A stretch of 64,000 nt of DNA from Rana temporaria (lineage: Eukaryota; Chordata; Amphibia; Anura; Ranidae), in assembly GCF_905171775.1 (NCBI RefSeq), contig NC_053489.1:244782231-244846230 (forward strand), written 5' to 3'. Both the position numbers and the translations under genes were made by a program. The notes under the pieces were generated by a model that did not search any database, was not told where the DNA came from, and worked only from the letters and a program-made list of their open reading frames with translations. Positions 57,801 through 58,120 of this stretch are shown here, piece by piece. The first letter of the stretch is position 1. Each line of letters begins with the position of its first letter.

Positions 57801-58070
57801 TGTTTTTGTTTTGTCAGTTTTATCATTTAATTTTTTTTTTGTAAAATACATTTGTTATAAAGACAAGTTGCTTACCTTTTTTATTTACAGAAAGTGAATT
57901 TAGTTCTCAGTGTGACAGAAGGCTCCTCTCTCTGCTCTTCCTTGAGGAAGCGAAAGGACACCATACCAATTACTCTAGGAAGGCTGGAACCAAGTGAGCG
58001 GGCTGAACTGGTGAGAGGGAAACTAGCTTTGTATGGTAAAAAGCTGGAAGAGTCTGCTTTCAATAATCAG
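6257..58070 (+). CDS. TEP1: TEP1, telomerase-associated protein 1, 26 coding exons, 3' part outside the window
   Basis: Span of a multi-exon gene; the exons are listed separately. TEP1 binds telomerase RNA and vault RNA and is a component of vault particles (known for mammals). Joined from the ATG at 6273, the exons give 1437 codons with no stop and matching phases at all 25 junctions. Order seen: Ser/Thr/Asn-rich head (residues 1-282), acidic/Lys-rich linker (283-328), TROVE module (about 329-640), vWA-like part (about 720-940), DUF4062-like segment (about 986-1085), NACHT NTPase from about 1206 with P-loop at 1261-1268 and Walker B Asp at 1354. Human TEP1 is about 2630 residues, so roughly 55% is here and the WD40 repeats are missing only because the window ends. 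Introns 2 (15.3 kb) and 12 (9.8 kb) are inflated by transposons. Identity rests on recognisable segments across nearly every exon and I am very sure of it. Confidence 0.96.
7201..7338 (+). CDS. TEP1: TEP1 coding exon 2 (acidic/Lys-rich linker)
   Basis: The acceptor TTATCCAACAG ends at 7200 and the donor GTCAGTGG starts at 7339. There are 46 codons, phase 0 at both ends. The exon ends in a run of lysines directly before the MAL start of exon 3; human TEP1 has an EKKMALLSLL stretch at the same place, which supports joining exon 2 to exon 3 across the 15-kb intron. Confidence 0.82.
7865..8331. mobile_element. Short inverted-repeat element inside the Tc1 inverted repeat
   Basis: 15-bp exact terminal inverted repeats GGCTGGGTTCACACT and AGTGTGAACCCAGCC, flanked by TGA on both sides, a 3-bp duplication as for PIF/Harbinger elements. 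Edges may be off by a few bases. The interior repeats TCCTACATTGGTCC-like units several times and their complements on the other side. Confidence 0.75.
8477..9362 (+). pseudogene. Tc1 transposase remnant
   Basis: The ATG at 8477 starts a Tc1-type frame (DNA-binding helices, then the KPRSGRPTK AT-hook-like linker near 8640). In-frame stops appear at codon 26 (TAA), near 8785 (TGA) and near 8935, with later frame shifts. The first catalytic Asp is in WSDETK near 8920 and the second lies in a QHDN-type motif in a shifted frame near 9190. It cannot encode a working enzyme. Confidence 0.85.
9661..10384. other. Intron 2 sequence, unassigned repeat-like
   Basis: No gene. At about 9925-9965 the text GCGTTTCAGAGG next to CCTCCTTCATCAG resembles a motif found in several amphibian repeats; the flanking family is not recognised. 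Confidence 0.3.
10385..10532. repeat. Partial TTAA-type MITE with (TA)n
   Basis: The right end CCTCTGCT is followed by TTAA (10533-10536). It contains the CAGCAGCTGCAGTATTTGTA hairpin seen in the copies at 4755 and 53089, then a (TA) run at about 10497-10516. The left end is not clear. Confidence 0.5.
10545..11537. repeat. Element bounded by ~80-bp inverted repeats, with simple repeats and a nested MITE
   Basis: 10545-10622 pairs with 11457-11537 (both contain TTTGCACTAACA or its complement and an AAGCTTGTCC motif). Inside are a poly-G run (about 10669-10683), a (CA)n tract (about 10695-10727) and the TA-flanked MITE at 10933-11370. No coding potential. Confidence 0.6.
10933..11370. mobile_element. 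TA-flanked MITE, ATGCCACGTACAGACGG family
   Basis: Ends ATGCCACGTACAGACGGTCG and its complement pair over at least 40 bp; TA flanks at 10931-10932 and 11371-11372. TA duplication suggests a mariner-type mobiliser. Related ends occur at 22838, 37140 and 55560. Confidence 0.8.
11590..12082 (+). repeat. Possible LINE-derived sequence, left of the hAT insertion
   Basis: Scattered frames here, and the continuation at 19152-19480 (FWDQILNYI-like), resemble the C-terminal part of an L1-type ORF2, heavily mutated. The identification is weak. What is clear is that 12082 and 19152 were once adjacent, because the hAT target duplication joins them. Confidence 0.3.
12876..13026 (+). repeat. DIRS-A left inverted terminal repeat
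   Basis: It contains TACATCACGGGACACAGAGC, ACTATGTGGGTTATATGGAG and CCCTCCCATAGGAGGAGTAC, each present in reverse complement in 18895-19031. The outermost bases TTTCTTTCTCG differ from the right repeat's outer end, as expected for DIRS elements. Confidence 0.93.
14315..15670 (+). CDS. DIRS-A gag-like protein (451 aa)
   Basis: The ATG at 14315 opens a frame to the stop at 15668-15670. The N-terminal third is Ser/Gly/Glu-rich, the middle (about residues 150-360) is helical and the C-terminus is basic with many Lys/Arg/Pro. No CCHC zinc knuckle is visible, which is common for DIRS gag proteins. It overlaps the RT frame by about 215 nt in a different frame, so the downstream protein probably depends on frameshifting or re-initiation. 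Function is inferred from position. Confidence 0.75.
   Translation: MASKASGSGEMARGARGQKGSPSDSEGSSRDMPVLSPQIIPVVGALVEPLGASGAEARSDPPNPVFVTEEMLALSLGGLEKRLATMIVNSMSGKKRTRSPSPGGVPPDAEVLSRGELEAQENHSDQDHEGSGNEESTYEEPVSASQAESLWIQSLTDMVRLAFKLPLPEPQASAVSSLGSLKAPLSNAVFPVHPLLEELIFQDWIRPDRIFLPPKRFSIIYPMEEKFSKKWALPAVDAAISCVNKSLTCPVFKEPVDKRFETLLKASFATAGAVIQPAVAAIGVCQALTDQTKQMLKDIPAQQAEELSDIPRALCFAVDAIKDSIQQASRLSLFLVHMRRLLWLKNWAAEPPCKKLLAGFPFHGGRLFGEDLDKYIQTISSGKSTLLPVKKKFRGPAFKRQLSPIPGPSNSRQYRRPPARSNFSNKSQGQASGGKKQWYRKPAKPAPKSAL
15456..17531 (+). CDS. DIRS-A reverse transcriptase, RNase H and methyltransferase-like protein (~691 codons)
   Basis: Open from 15456 (first codon GTG, no clear ATG) to the TAA at 17529-17531. 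RT motifs: SIDIKDAYLHVPI, LPFGLATAPRVFTK and the active site YLDD at residues 278-281 (Leu in the second position, as in other DIRS elements). RNase H follows with TTDASP (Asp 444), ILELRAARLAL and SDNATAVAYINHQGG. The C-terminal part (VDVMASRFN, YAFPP, ILVAPAWPRRAWY) matches the methyltransferase-like domain of DIRS polyproteins. No stop or frame break seen, so it looks recently functional. Confidence 0.93.
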   Translation: MAKVPFYQSKRSFGDLRSKGSSPLFRGPPIPGSIDGLLRDQTLAISRRDRPLGARSSGIVSQQSQPLNLPYEGAPPPTKVGGRLRLFAEVWEADIPNRWVRSSVATGYRLEFLEFPPPHYQESRVPNDPTKKASLLAALDHLLCQGVIVEVPAQEQGLGFYSNLFTVPKPNGDVRPILDLKGLNVYLRVRSFRMESVRSAAAALQKDDFLASIDIKDAYLHVPIFQPHQRFLRFTVAQRHFQFVALPFGLATAPRVFTKILAPILASLRIQGVTVLAYLDDLLVIDHSSPCLERAVALTVQYLERFGWILNREKSAFQPTRRLEYLGMTLDTEQQRVFLPLVKVEAIKDLIHLVLSKREPTIRLCMRLLGKLVATFEAVPYAQGHTRILQAAILSAWSKRPQALEFPLPLSSRVRQSLCWWLNPQNLLKGKSFSPVAWKIVTTDASPRGWGAILDGCTRQGTWAQAERQLPINILELRAARLALEAWTAKLQGFPVRIQSDNATAVAYINHQGGTKSQAAQREVSLIFLWAEAHVPCISAIFIPGVDNLQADFLSRQTLSPGEWSLHPQIFQVICQMWGMPDVDVMASRFNKKLDRFMSRTRDPMACGADALVCPWHQFKLLYAFPPLQLLPRLLRRIRVEHKPVILVAPAWPRRAWYSLILKMAVGDPWTLPLRPDLLSQDRSSTLHYDV
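17632..18576 (+). CDS. DIRS-A tyrosine recombinase (at least 314 codons)
   Basis: The frame stays open upstream of 17632 into the end of the RT frame and has no obvious ATG; the numbering here starts at the GTG at 17632. Catalytic residues of the lambda-integrase family: Arg in SARRVSEL (127/128), HSTR (His 257, Arg 260), Trp 283, and the nucleophile Tyr 293 in FTKFYQV. The N-terminal half is the helical core-binding part. In DIRS elements this enzyme joins the circular DNA to the target and explains the absence of a target duplication. It ends with TAA at 18574-18576. Confidence 0.93.
   Translation: MIYYRVWKAYVGWCESKKWLSRKYTIDRVLRFLQLGVDKGLALSTIKGQISALSVWFQRPLATHSLVKTFIQGVLHINPPVKSPLCPWDLNLVLSTLQKQPFEPLAEIPLVLLTRKLVFLVAIVSARRVSELAALSCKEPYLILHKDKVVLRPHPSFLPKVISSFHLNQDLVLPSFFPKPTSRKEGLLHTLDIVRAMKAYLKATEKIRKTDVLFILPDGPKKGQAAAKSTISRWIKQLITQAYGLKRLPPPLSVKAHSTRAMGASWAAHHQISMAQVCKAATWSSVHTFTKFYQVDVRRNTDTAFGQAVLQAAI
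18731..18845 (+). repeat. DIRS-A internal complementary region
   Basis: 18731-18778 is the reverse complement of the outer left end and 18779-18845 the reverse complement of the outer right end, joined at GAGAAAGAAAAAGGGATTT. Read in reverse, it is exactly what joining the right end to the left end through a shared TTT would give. This segment templates circle formation in the DIRS model. Confidence 0.9.
18895..19082 (+). repeat. DIRS-A right inverted terminal repeat
   Basis: Starts AAAACTGAGGTACTCCTCC, ends AAAAATCCCTTTTT. Complementary to the left repeat up to TGATGTAC; the last ~45 bases (CCAAGAAAAGG onward) are specific to this end and recur, inverted, in the internal complementary region. 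Confidence 0.92.
19152..19524 (+). repeat. Possible LINE-derived sequence, right of the hAT insertion
   Basis: Continuation of 11590-12082 after removal of the hAT. A weak reading at about 19345-19370 gives FWDQILNYI, as in L1-type ORF2 C-termini. Several stops are present. Identification uncertain. Confidence 0.3.
19529..20044. mobile_element. TTAA-flanked element, CCRCTT-end family
   Basis: TTAA at 19525-19528 and 20045-20048. The interior has TACAGTTAGAA, ATTTATTATAGCAAAAAGTA and AAACTGCAGAGGTGATCAAA, shared with the copies at 27335, 31576, 48073 and 60870. The terminal repeats are weak in this copy. Confidence 0.65.
20049..20755. other. Intron 2 sequence, nothing recognised
   Basis: AT-rich, no coding signal, no inverted ends found. 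Confidence 0.4.
20756..21473. mobile_element. Inverted-repeat element with 3-bp duplication, GGGCCAGATTCA ends
   Basis: Exact 12-bp ends GGGCCAGATTCA and TGAATCTGGCCC flanked by ACA on each side. The 718-bp GC-rich interior has TTACGTTGGCGTAACAT and CGCCGCAA motifs and pairs imperfectly with itself. A second copy of the same type lies at 50141-50862. The 3-bp duplication suggests PIF/Harbinger mobilisation. Confidence 0.78.
21753..22084. mobile_element. Harbinger-like MITE, GGGCCAGTTCACACCA ends
   Basis: 16-bp exact ends GGGCCAGTTCACACCA and TGGTGTGAACTGGCCC, flanked by TTA on both sides (21750-21752, 22085-22087). TTA duplication is typical of PIF/Harbinger. The interior is rich in GGAACG/ACGTTCC-type repeats. 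Confidence 0.85.
22088..22677. other. End of intron 2, nothing recognised
   Basis: No element ends or coding frames that I can support; ends in the T-rich tract and TAG acceptor of exon 3. Confidence 0.4.
22678..22812 (+). CDS. TEP1: TEP1 coding exon 3 (start of TROVE module)
   Basis: The acceptor TTTTCTTCTAG ends at 22677 and the donor GTAAGAGG starts at 22813. There are 45 codons in phase 0. The exon ends in MDPEFVLK, matching the family's conserved PEF[IV]LK turn. A short inverted-repeat element begins only 25 bp after the donor. Confidence 0.93.
22838..23378. mobile_element. TA-flanked MITE, TGCCGCGTACACACGACC family
   Basis: Ends TGCCGCGTACACACGACC and its partial complement TGTACGCGGCA; TA at 22836-22837 and 23379-23380. 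The interior repeats ACGTTGTTTTT-like and CACACGA motifs. It begins 25 bp after the exon 3 splice donor. Confidence 0.75.
23382..23735. mobile_element. Decayed Harbinger-like MITE next to the previous one
   Basis: Ends GAGCCAGTTCACAC and GGTGGGAACCGGCCC are diverged relatives of the 21753-22084 ends. The interior is rich in TGCA-containing words (CATGCACTAC, GCACTGCACT). Confidence 0.55.
23834..24185. repeat. Hairpin-like element in intron 3
   Basis: About 60 bp at 23834-23893 (GCAGCCCCTCTATTATAGAG) pairs with 24124-24184 (CTATAATAGAGGTGCTGCC). The outer edge is CTTAAAG/CTTTAG-like, so a TTAA insertion is possible. A poly-G tract follows at about 24187-24199. Confidence 0.55.
24186..24366. 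repeat. Simple-sequence rich stretch
   Basis: Poly-G (24187-24199), purine-rich GGGAAAGAGG text and a short (TA) run at about 24351-24365. No gene. Confidence 0.5.
24419..24580 (+). CDS. TEP1: TEP1 coding exon 4 (TROVE helices)
   Basis: Acceptor ends at 24418, donor GTATGTCC at 24581; 54 codons, phase 0. It carries the highly conserved AAFLPACRPHLRRYF block and the LPSDW motif, both nearly unchanged from mammalian TEP1. This is the clearest single identifier of the gene. Confidence 0.97.
24816..24980 (+). CDS. TEP1: TEP1 coding exon 5 (TROVE)
   Basis: Acceptor TGACTTAG ends at 24815, donor GTAAGAATG at 24981; 55 codons, phase 0. It contains the conserved LP.CLR.A and EFQLAKYN segments, then a Lys/Arg-rich tail that corresponds to the basic stretch in mammalian TEP1. 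Confidence 0.95.
24981..25609. other. Intron 5, nothing recognised
   Basis: No coding frame or element ends. Ends in the T-rich acceptor of exon 6. Confidence 0.45.
25610..25681 (+). CDS. TEP1: TEP1 coding exon 6 (short, 24 codons)
   Basis: The acceptor is a T-rich tract ending CAG at 25609; the donor GTTGGTTC starts at 25682. The 72 nt keep phase 0 on both sides, so skipping would not break the frame. The product VLKFGRKLRAVESSLKLLQKQ resembles the basic helix FLREEQRKFEKAG of human TEP1 at the same position. The donor is weaker than its neighbours. RNA evidence would settle whether it is constitutive. Confidence 0.72.
25855..26347. mobile_element. TTAA-flanked MITE inserted in the LINE fragment (first of a pair)
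   Basis: TTAA at 25851-25854 and 26348-26351. Left end AGGAACACTAAAGG, right end CTTTACAACCCCT. It directly abuts the next element and shares its TTAA. Confidence 0.75.
26352..26846. mobile_element. TTAA-flanked MITE inserted in the LINE fragment (second of a pair)
   Basis: TTAA at 26348-26351 and 26847-26850. Left end AGGGGTTGTACACC, right end GGTTTAGTGTCACT. An internal hairpin CTTAATGCAT-CCT-ATGCATTAAG lies near 26381-26403. Confidence 0.75.
27335..28258. mobile_element. TTAA-flanked element, CCACTTAAG-end family
   Basis: TTAA at 27331-27334 and 28259-28262. Ends CCACTTAAGGACC and GGTCTTAAGAGG-like. Inside is a strong hairpin (CATTGATCGTGTGTTCCC pairs around 27580-27625) and the family text AAACCGCAGAGGTGATCAAA. 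Removing it with one TTAA rejoins the LINE fragment. TTAA duplications are typical of piggyBac and Kolobok elements; no transposase is present, so the superfamily is open. Confidence 0.82.
28570..28697 (+). CDS. TEP1: TEP1 coding exon 7 (TROVE)
   Basis: Acceptor TCTCTTTTCAG ends at 28569, donor GTCAGCAG at 28698; starts phase 0 and leaves two bases of an Arg codon. After a run of lysines it encodes SLKSLIQRLHISKPAYHV, the conserved Ro60/TEP1 'L.LH..KP..HV' signature of TROVE domains. Confidence 0.95.
28793..28950 (+). CDS. TEP1: TEP1 coding exon 8 (TROVE, RMKL.RPETWE motif)
   Basis: It follows a 95-bp intron. Acceptor ends at 28792, donor GTAAGTAAC at 28951. It completes the split Arg codon and then reads YPKDL, GPW and the conserved KLKQPETWERELSQKGN motif. 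It leaves one base for the next exon. Confidence 0.96.
28998..29469. mobile_element. TTAA-type MITE in intron 8
   Basis: Left end AGTGATTGTAAAG preceded by GTAA (mutated TTAA); right end CTTTACAACCCCT followed by TTAA (29470-29473). Family filler (GCAGTTGCACAAAGCAGCCC, CCAATGGCGCTGC) inside. Confidence 0.75.
29474..30630. other. Rest of intron 8, one further TTAA-type start
   Basis: At 29828-29831 TTAA is followed by AGGAGAAGTACAGGC, a start like those of the TTAA MITEs; I could not place its right end (probably before 30300). The remaining sequence is AT-rich with no coding signal. Confidence 0.4.
30631..30740 (+). CDS. TEP1: TEP1 coding exon 9 (TROVE)
   Basis: Acceptor CTCACACAG ends at 30630, donor GTATTATTC at 30741. 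It starts with the last two bases of an Asp codon and ends in phase 0. It encodes KVPFMALLRNLRNM, the strongly conserved 'PFMA.LRNL' TROVE motif. Confidence 0.96.
30741..31571. other. Intron 9 first part, unassigned repeat-like sequence
   Basis: About 30985-31465 has purine-rich text (GCTTACAATCTAAAAGGGAA, GAGAGGGGCTCTGGAGAAG) typical of an interspersed repeat, but I cannot name it. No intact frame. Confidence 0.35.
31576..32901. mobile_element. TTAA-flanked element, CCACTTACTGACC-end family, with nested MITE
   Basis: TTAA at 31572-31575 and 32902-32905; ends CCACTTACTGACC and GGTCAAGTGG. Family text near 32320-32375 (AAAAACGCAGTGGTGATCAAA, then ATACCACCAAAA). A separate inverted-repeat element interrupts it at about 32385-32771. 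Confidence 0.78.
32385..32771. mobile_element. Harbinger-like MITE, GGCCCTTTTCACACATGCGG ends
   Basis: Left end GGCCCTTTTCACACATGCGG pairs with right end CCGCATGTGCGAAAGAAGCC. The interior has GATCCG/CGGATC repeats and CATCCGATC-type hairpins. The flanking duplication is not clear (left ends in TTT, right begins TTA). Confidence 0.7.
33027..33117 (+). CDS. TEP1: TEP1 coding exon 10 (TROVE)
   Basis: Acceptor TTTGTTTAG ends at 33026, donor GTGGGATG at 33118; 30 codons plus one base. It contains IQSRLFPFRFLSAY, matching the 'SR.FPFRFL.A' block that follows in other TEP1 proteins. Confidence 0.95.
33301..33652. mobile_element. Harbinger-like MITE, CCCCTTTCCACACTG ends
   Basis: Left end ACCCCTTTCCACACTGGAGG and right end CAGTGTGAAAGGGCT pair over about 15 bp; a second internal copy of TTTCACACTGGGGCG lies near 33400. 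Edges are approximate. Confidence 0.6.
33653..34205. other. End of intron 10, nothing recognised
   Basis: No element ends or coding frames that I can support. Confidence 0.4.
34206..34380 (+). CDS. TEP1: TEP1 coding exon 11
   Basis: Acceptor CCCTCACAG ends at 34205, donor GTGGGGAA at 34381. It joins in phase with exon 10 to read PFPSNADLLRRI, then an Arg/Lys-rich helix (RREKEAIRKAR). It leaves two bases of an Arg codon. Confidence 0.94.
34462..34669 (+). CDS. TEP1: TEP1 coding exon 12 (vWA-like region begins)
   Basis: It follows an 81-bp intron; acceptor GATGCAG ends at 34461, donor GTAAGTTGC at 34670; phase 0 at the end. It includes LPGRTV-like PIPGRTVILMHVGNS. In Ro60-type TROVE proteins the equivalent strand carries a metal-binding D-x-S-x-S; here the Asp is absent, as it also is in human TEP1. 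Confidence 0.94.
35138..36772 (+). mobile_element. Tc1-type transposon, nearly complete (about 1.6 kb)
   Basis: TA at 35136-35137 and 36773-36774. Ends CACACACAGTGCCTTGCGAA and its complement; inverted repeats of about 200 bp (35144-35345 with 36575-36760) differ at only a few sites. It contains one transposase frame with a single stop. The high match of the two ends argues that this copy is young compared with the other Tc1 remnants here. Confidence 0.93.
35536..36555 (+). pseudogene. Tc1 transposase, one in-frame stop
   Basis: ATG at 35536; TAA at 35620-35622 (codon 29) interrupts the first DNA-binding helix (FGYKEIS then stop). From 35623 the same frame is open to the terminator at 36553-36555. 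It shows the GRPSKLS linker (near 35710), the catalytic Asp in WSDETKIELFG, the second Asp in FQQDNDPKHKA and the Glu in SPDLNPIENLW, that is a complete DD34E triad. About 340 codons, the normal Tc1 size. Only the stop codon is an evident defect. Confidence 0.92.
36753..36876. repeat. Compound microsatellite (TG)n-(TATG)n-(TA)n
   Basis: TG repeats at 36757-36772, TATG repeats at 36773-36797, mixed TATG/TATA, then about 30 TA units to 36875. It starts in the right end of the Tc1 element; the left Tc1 end also begins in a CACACA run. Confidence 0.95.
37140..37480. mobile_element. TA-type MITE related to the GCCGCGTACACACGA family
   Basis: Left part CACGCCTACACACCATAGG, right part CCTATCGTGTGTATGAGGCC. 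The interior repeats AACCTATNGG and its complement several times. The edges are uncertain. Confidence 0.55.
37481..38660. other. Intron 12 sequence, nothing recognised
   Basis: A poly-C tract at about 38047-38057 and purine-rich text near 38280-38370. Several open frames of up to 80 codons look like chance. Confidence 0.4.
38661..38872 (+). repeat. DIRS-B left inverted terminal repeat
   Basis: It contains CATAGACGGACACAGCATT, AAGCACTTAAAGTGTTAAC and GGTATAACCCACACCCTGCT, all found inverted in the right repeat. The 23-bp unit GGTTATATCCGCTTTCACTA (plus GGA) is present twice in tandem. Confidence 0.9.
40850..42660 (+). pseudogene. DIRS-B RT/RNase H/methyltransferase-like region, frame-shifted
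   Basis: Readable pieces in three frames: NAYLHVPICSKHQRF (near 41290), ALPLGLVSPSRVFTEV (near 41385), a DASLSGLG RNase H start (near 41960), DNAVAYVDHQGGTQS (near 42135) and VDLLASRLNRK (near 42375) from the methyltransferase-like part. The YLDD active site near 41470 is degraded. There are many stops and shifts, so no product is expected. Confidence 0.85.
42714..43860 (+). pseudogene. DIRS-B tyrosine recombinase, frame-shifted
   Basis: Pieces of the enzyme: WRACISVCEEM near 42825, RRVSVLAALSCK-like text near 43285-43320 (catalytic Arg region), AHSTRAIGAS near 43675 (HxxR) and TFSRSYEVDV near 43775 (tyrosine region). The frames do not join, and a tRNA-like insert interrupts it at about 43138-43255. 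Confidence 0.85.
43138..43255 (+). mobile_element. Possible tRNA-derived SINE fragment inside DIRS-B
   Basis: GTTTAGCTCGGCGCTAGAG resembles an A box and GGGTTCAAGCCC fits the tRNA B-box consensus 40-45 bases further on. The recombinase frame reads TVTK before it and continues FLVAIT after it, so about 115 bp are extra relative to DIRS-A. No clear target duplication; could also be a captured tRNA pseudogene. Confidence 0.5.
43962..44080 (+). repeat. DIRS-B internal complementary region
   Basis: CTAATGTCAAAGAATGC and GTCCGTCTATGAACGAAAGA are the complement of the left end; TAGGATTTTTGTACTC onward is the complement of the right end; they meet at GAGAAAATAGG. Same logic as in DIRS-A. Confidence 0.88.
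44101..44340 (+). repeat. DIRS-B right inverted terminal repeat
   Basis: Complement of the left repeat, including the tandem 23-bp unit, then a right-specific tail ending GAGTACAAAAATCCTATTTT at 44340. Confidence 0.9.
44467..44619 (+). CDS. TEP1: TEP1 coding exon 13 (vWA-like)
   Basis: Acceptor TTACTCTGCAG ends at 44466, donor GTGAGGAAG at 44620; 51 codons, phase 0. The AQLVLCSDYDYT segment matches the VDVVLCG strand of human TEP1. It is separated from exon 12 by the intron that contains a Tc1 and a DIRS element, and the frame still joins cleanly. Confidence 0.93.
44716..44799 (+). CDS. TEP1: TEP1 coding exon 14
   Basis: It lies after a 96-bp intron; acceptor TTTTAAAG ends at 44715, donor GTAAGCAG at 44800; 28 codons, phase 0. 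It encodes an acidic stretch followed by LLELLKKQTK, at the position of the DENDGWSL..FGKYLLSL segment of mammals. Confidence 0.87.
44800..46181. other. Intron 14, nothing recognised
   Basis: No element ends or coding signal found. Confidence 0.4.
46182..46309 (+). CDS. TEP1: TEP1 coding exon 15 (vWA-like)
   Basis: Acceptor AATACACAG ends at 46181, donor GTACACAAA at 46310. VDNILVFTDSP matches VDRVILLGQS and CLCVTVLPHG matches CLFVGILL of human TEP1. It leaves two bases. Confidence 0.94.
46310..47703. other. Intron 15, nothing recognised
   Basis: No element ends or coding signal found; the sequence is AT-rich and unremarkable. Confidence 0.4.
47704..47766 (+). CDS. TEP1: TEP1 coding exon 16 (63 nt)
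   Basis: Acceptor TTGCCCACAG ends at 47703, donor GTAAGTTA at 47767. It encodes DVTLCGFTEQVLK, nearly the human NDVTLSGCTDAILK. The phase (two bases in, two bases out) fits both neighbours. Confidence 0.94.
47840..47980 (+). CDS. TEP1: TEP1 coding exon 17
   Basis: It follows a 73-bp intron; acceptor TTGTTTTAG ends at 47839, donor GTAAGC at 47981. It encodes YVSERGTDRLLDHVEKV, matching FIAEHGASHLLEHVGQM, then a Lys/Ser/Gln-rich linker leading into the DUF4062-like part. Confidence 0.94.
48073..48734. mobile_element. TTAA-flanked element, CCACTT-end family
   Basis: TTAA at 48069-48072 and 48735-48738; ends CCACTTCCCAACC and TTGAAGTGGT. A hairpin of GTGATCAGCTGTG units lies near 48190-48275, and the family text AATACCACCAAAAGAAAGCT near 48578. 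Confidence 0.78.
48739..49315. other. Rest of intron 17, nothing recognised
   Basis: No element ends or coding frames that I can support. Confidence 0.4.
49316..49492 (+). CDS. TEP1: TEP1 coding exon 18 (DUF4062-like segment)
   Basis: Acceptor CATTTCAG ends at 49315, donor GTTAGATC at 49493. It encodes VRVFISSTFRDMHSERD and VDLRWGITEEE, the two best conserved motifs of the FISSTF-type region found N-terminal to NACHT in TEP1 and related proteins. It leaves two bases of an Arg codon. Confidence 0.97.
49618..49738 (+). CDS. TEP1: TEP1 coding exon 19 (DUF4062-like segment, second half)
   Basis: Acceptor TCAATGTAG ends at 49617, donor GTAAGTACC at 49739; ends phase 0. IFIGILGERYGYTP matches LFVGILGSRYGYIP in human TEP1, the end of the TIR-like fold of this segment. 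Confidence 0.97.
49739..50140. other. Start of intron 19, nothing recognised
   Basis: AT-rich text without element ends or frames. Confidence 0.4.
50141..50862. mobile_element. Inverted-repeat element with TTA duplication, GGGGCAGATCCACAAAG ends
   Basis: 17-bp exact ends GGGGCAGATCCACAAAG and CTTTGTGGATCTGCCCC with TTA on both sides (50138-50140, 50863-50865). Interior like the 20756-21473 element (TAAGTTACGGCGGCGTAA, GCGTAATTCAAAT, TTTGCATACTCGACGC). The two copies have the same layout and near-equal length (722 and 718 bp). Confidence 0.85.
51073..51200 (+). CDS. TEP1: TEP1 coding exon 20
   Basis: Acceptor ATCTTCTCAG ends at 51072, donor GTAAAAAA at 51201. It encodes YPAGRSVTELEAMQFL, almost the human YPSGRSVTEMEVMQFL, then ALFYFRNPDVL. 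It leaves two bases. An A-rich run lies directly after the donor. Confidence 0.96.
51425..51769. mobile_element. TTAA-flanked palindromic MITE in intron 20
   Basis: TTAA at 51421-51424 and 51770-51773; ends AGGGGTTGTAAAGG and CCTTTACAACCCCT. The arms pair over about 140 bp around 51590. Same family as 1383-1879. Confidence 0.88.
51774..52601. other. Intron 20 sequence, nothing recognised
   Basis: The 160-codon frame on the minus strand at 52042-52524 has no recognisable motif and I treat it as chance. Confidence 0.4.
52606..53060. mobile_element. TTAA-type MITE in intron 20
   Basis: Left TTAA 52602-52605 then AGGGTTTGTAAACACTTG; right end AAGTTTAGTTTAC followed by TTAC (mutated TTAA). Interior GTCATTGGATTTGATTGACA and CAATCTATCCAATCAAGAGC are shared with 1092-1170 and 26520-26580. 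Confidence 0.68.
53089..53570. mobile_element. TTAA-flanked MITE (AGCGGAGCTCCGCC ends)
   Basis: TTAA at 53085-53088 and 53571-53574; ends AGCGGAGCTCCGCC and GGTGGTGCTCCGCT. Same family as 4755-5187. Confidence 0.82.
53947..54160. mobile_element. Palindromic hAT-type MITE, copy 2
   Basis: Ends TAAGGATGAGCTCAGGCG and CTCCTGAGCTCATCCTTA; flanks TGGCTGTC and TTGCTGTC (8 bp, one mismatch). The arms pair almost perfectly around 54054. It ends 137 bp before exon 21. Confidence 0.85.
54298..54411 (+). CDS. TEP1: TEP1 coding exon 21
   Basis: Acceptor TTAATTAG ends at 54297, donor GTAAGTTTC at 54412. It reads SVPSHWLPDFAAESQEAA after the split Gly codon, matching SVPDAWKSDFVSESEEAA in human. It leaves two bases. 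Confidence 0.95.
54494..54611 (+). CDS. TEP1: TEP1 coding exon 22
   Basis: It follows an 82-bp intron; acceptor GTTTATCAG ends at 54493, donor GTATGTAAG at 54612; ends phase 0. It encodes YSCQWGG then LEDFASRVLEDIWQVI, matching YPCEWGG and LEEFGQLVLQDVWNMI. Confidence 0.95.
54612..56291. other. Intron 22, mostly unassigned
   Basis: 54984-55183 looks like a shortened TTAA-type MITE (AGTGATTGTAAAGG start after TTAA at 54980, ACTCCT before TTAA at 55180). At 55562 a TGCTGCGTACACACGGTCG start of a TA-type MITE appears without a clear right end. A short (TA) run lies near 55941. No gene. Confidence 0.45.
56292..56489 (+). CDS. TEP1: TEP1 coding exon 23 (NACHT P-loop)
   Basis: Acceptor TTTTAAAAG ends at 56291, donor GTATGTTT at 56490; 66 codons, phase 0. 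The Walker A motif GEPSQGKT (residues 1261-1268 of the assembled protein) fits GxxxxGK[ST], so nucleotide binding by the NACHT domain looks preserved. Confidence 0.96.
56586..56810 (-). pseudogene. Tc1 transposase N-terminal fragment, minus strand
   Basis: On the minus strand the text reads KKLSQDLCNLIVAIHTDAIG, YRRISKLLN and IIQWKEHHFTINCP, the DNA-binding domain of a Tc1 transposase. The catalytic part is missing. It lies in intron 23, antisense to TEP1. Confidence 0.75.
56932..57095 (+). CDS. TEP1: TEP1 coding exon 24 (NACHT)
   Basis: Acceptor TCTCTGGCAG ends at 56931, donor GTTTGGGG at 57096. It encodes a helix then SSVIYYFTEATT, the strand after the P-loop helix (human VFFHFSGA). It leaves two bases of an Arg codon. 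Confidence 0.94.
57321..57474 (+). CDS. TEP1: TEP1 coding exon 25 (NACHT Walker B)
   Basis: Acceptor TTGACACAG ends at 57320, donor GTACGCAA at 57475; ends phase 0. LILLIDGADVL is the Walker B strand, with Asp 1354 followed by the small residue and second Asp typical of NACHT proteins; SDWIPDLLPQ follows, as in human SDWIPKKLPR. Confidence 0.96.
57891..58070 (+). CDS. TEP1: TEP1 coding exon 26 (last exon in window)
   Basis: Acceptor TTATTTACAG ends at 57890, donor GTATGATG at 58071; 60 codons, phase 0. VNLVLSVTEGS is the sensor strand of NACHT and ELALYGKRLEESPFNNQ-like LALYGKKLEESAFNNQ closes the exon. I found no candidate for the next exon (human continues MRLLLVK) up to 64000, so the following intron is at least 5.9 kb. 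Confidence 0.96.
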
Positions 58071-58120
58071 GTATGATGACCCTATATGTCTACTGACCAT
58101 TAAAAATGTGTTTAATGTCT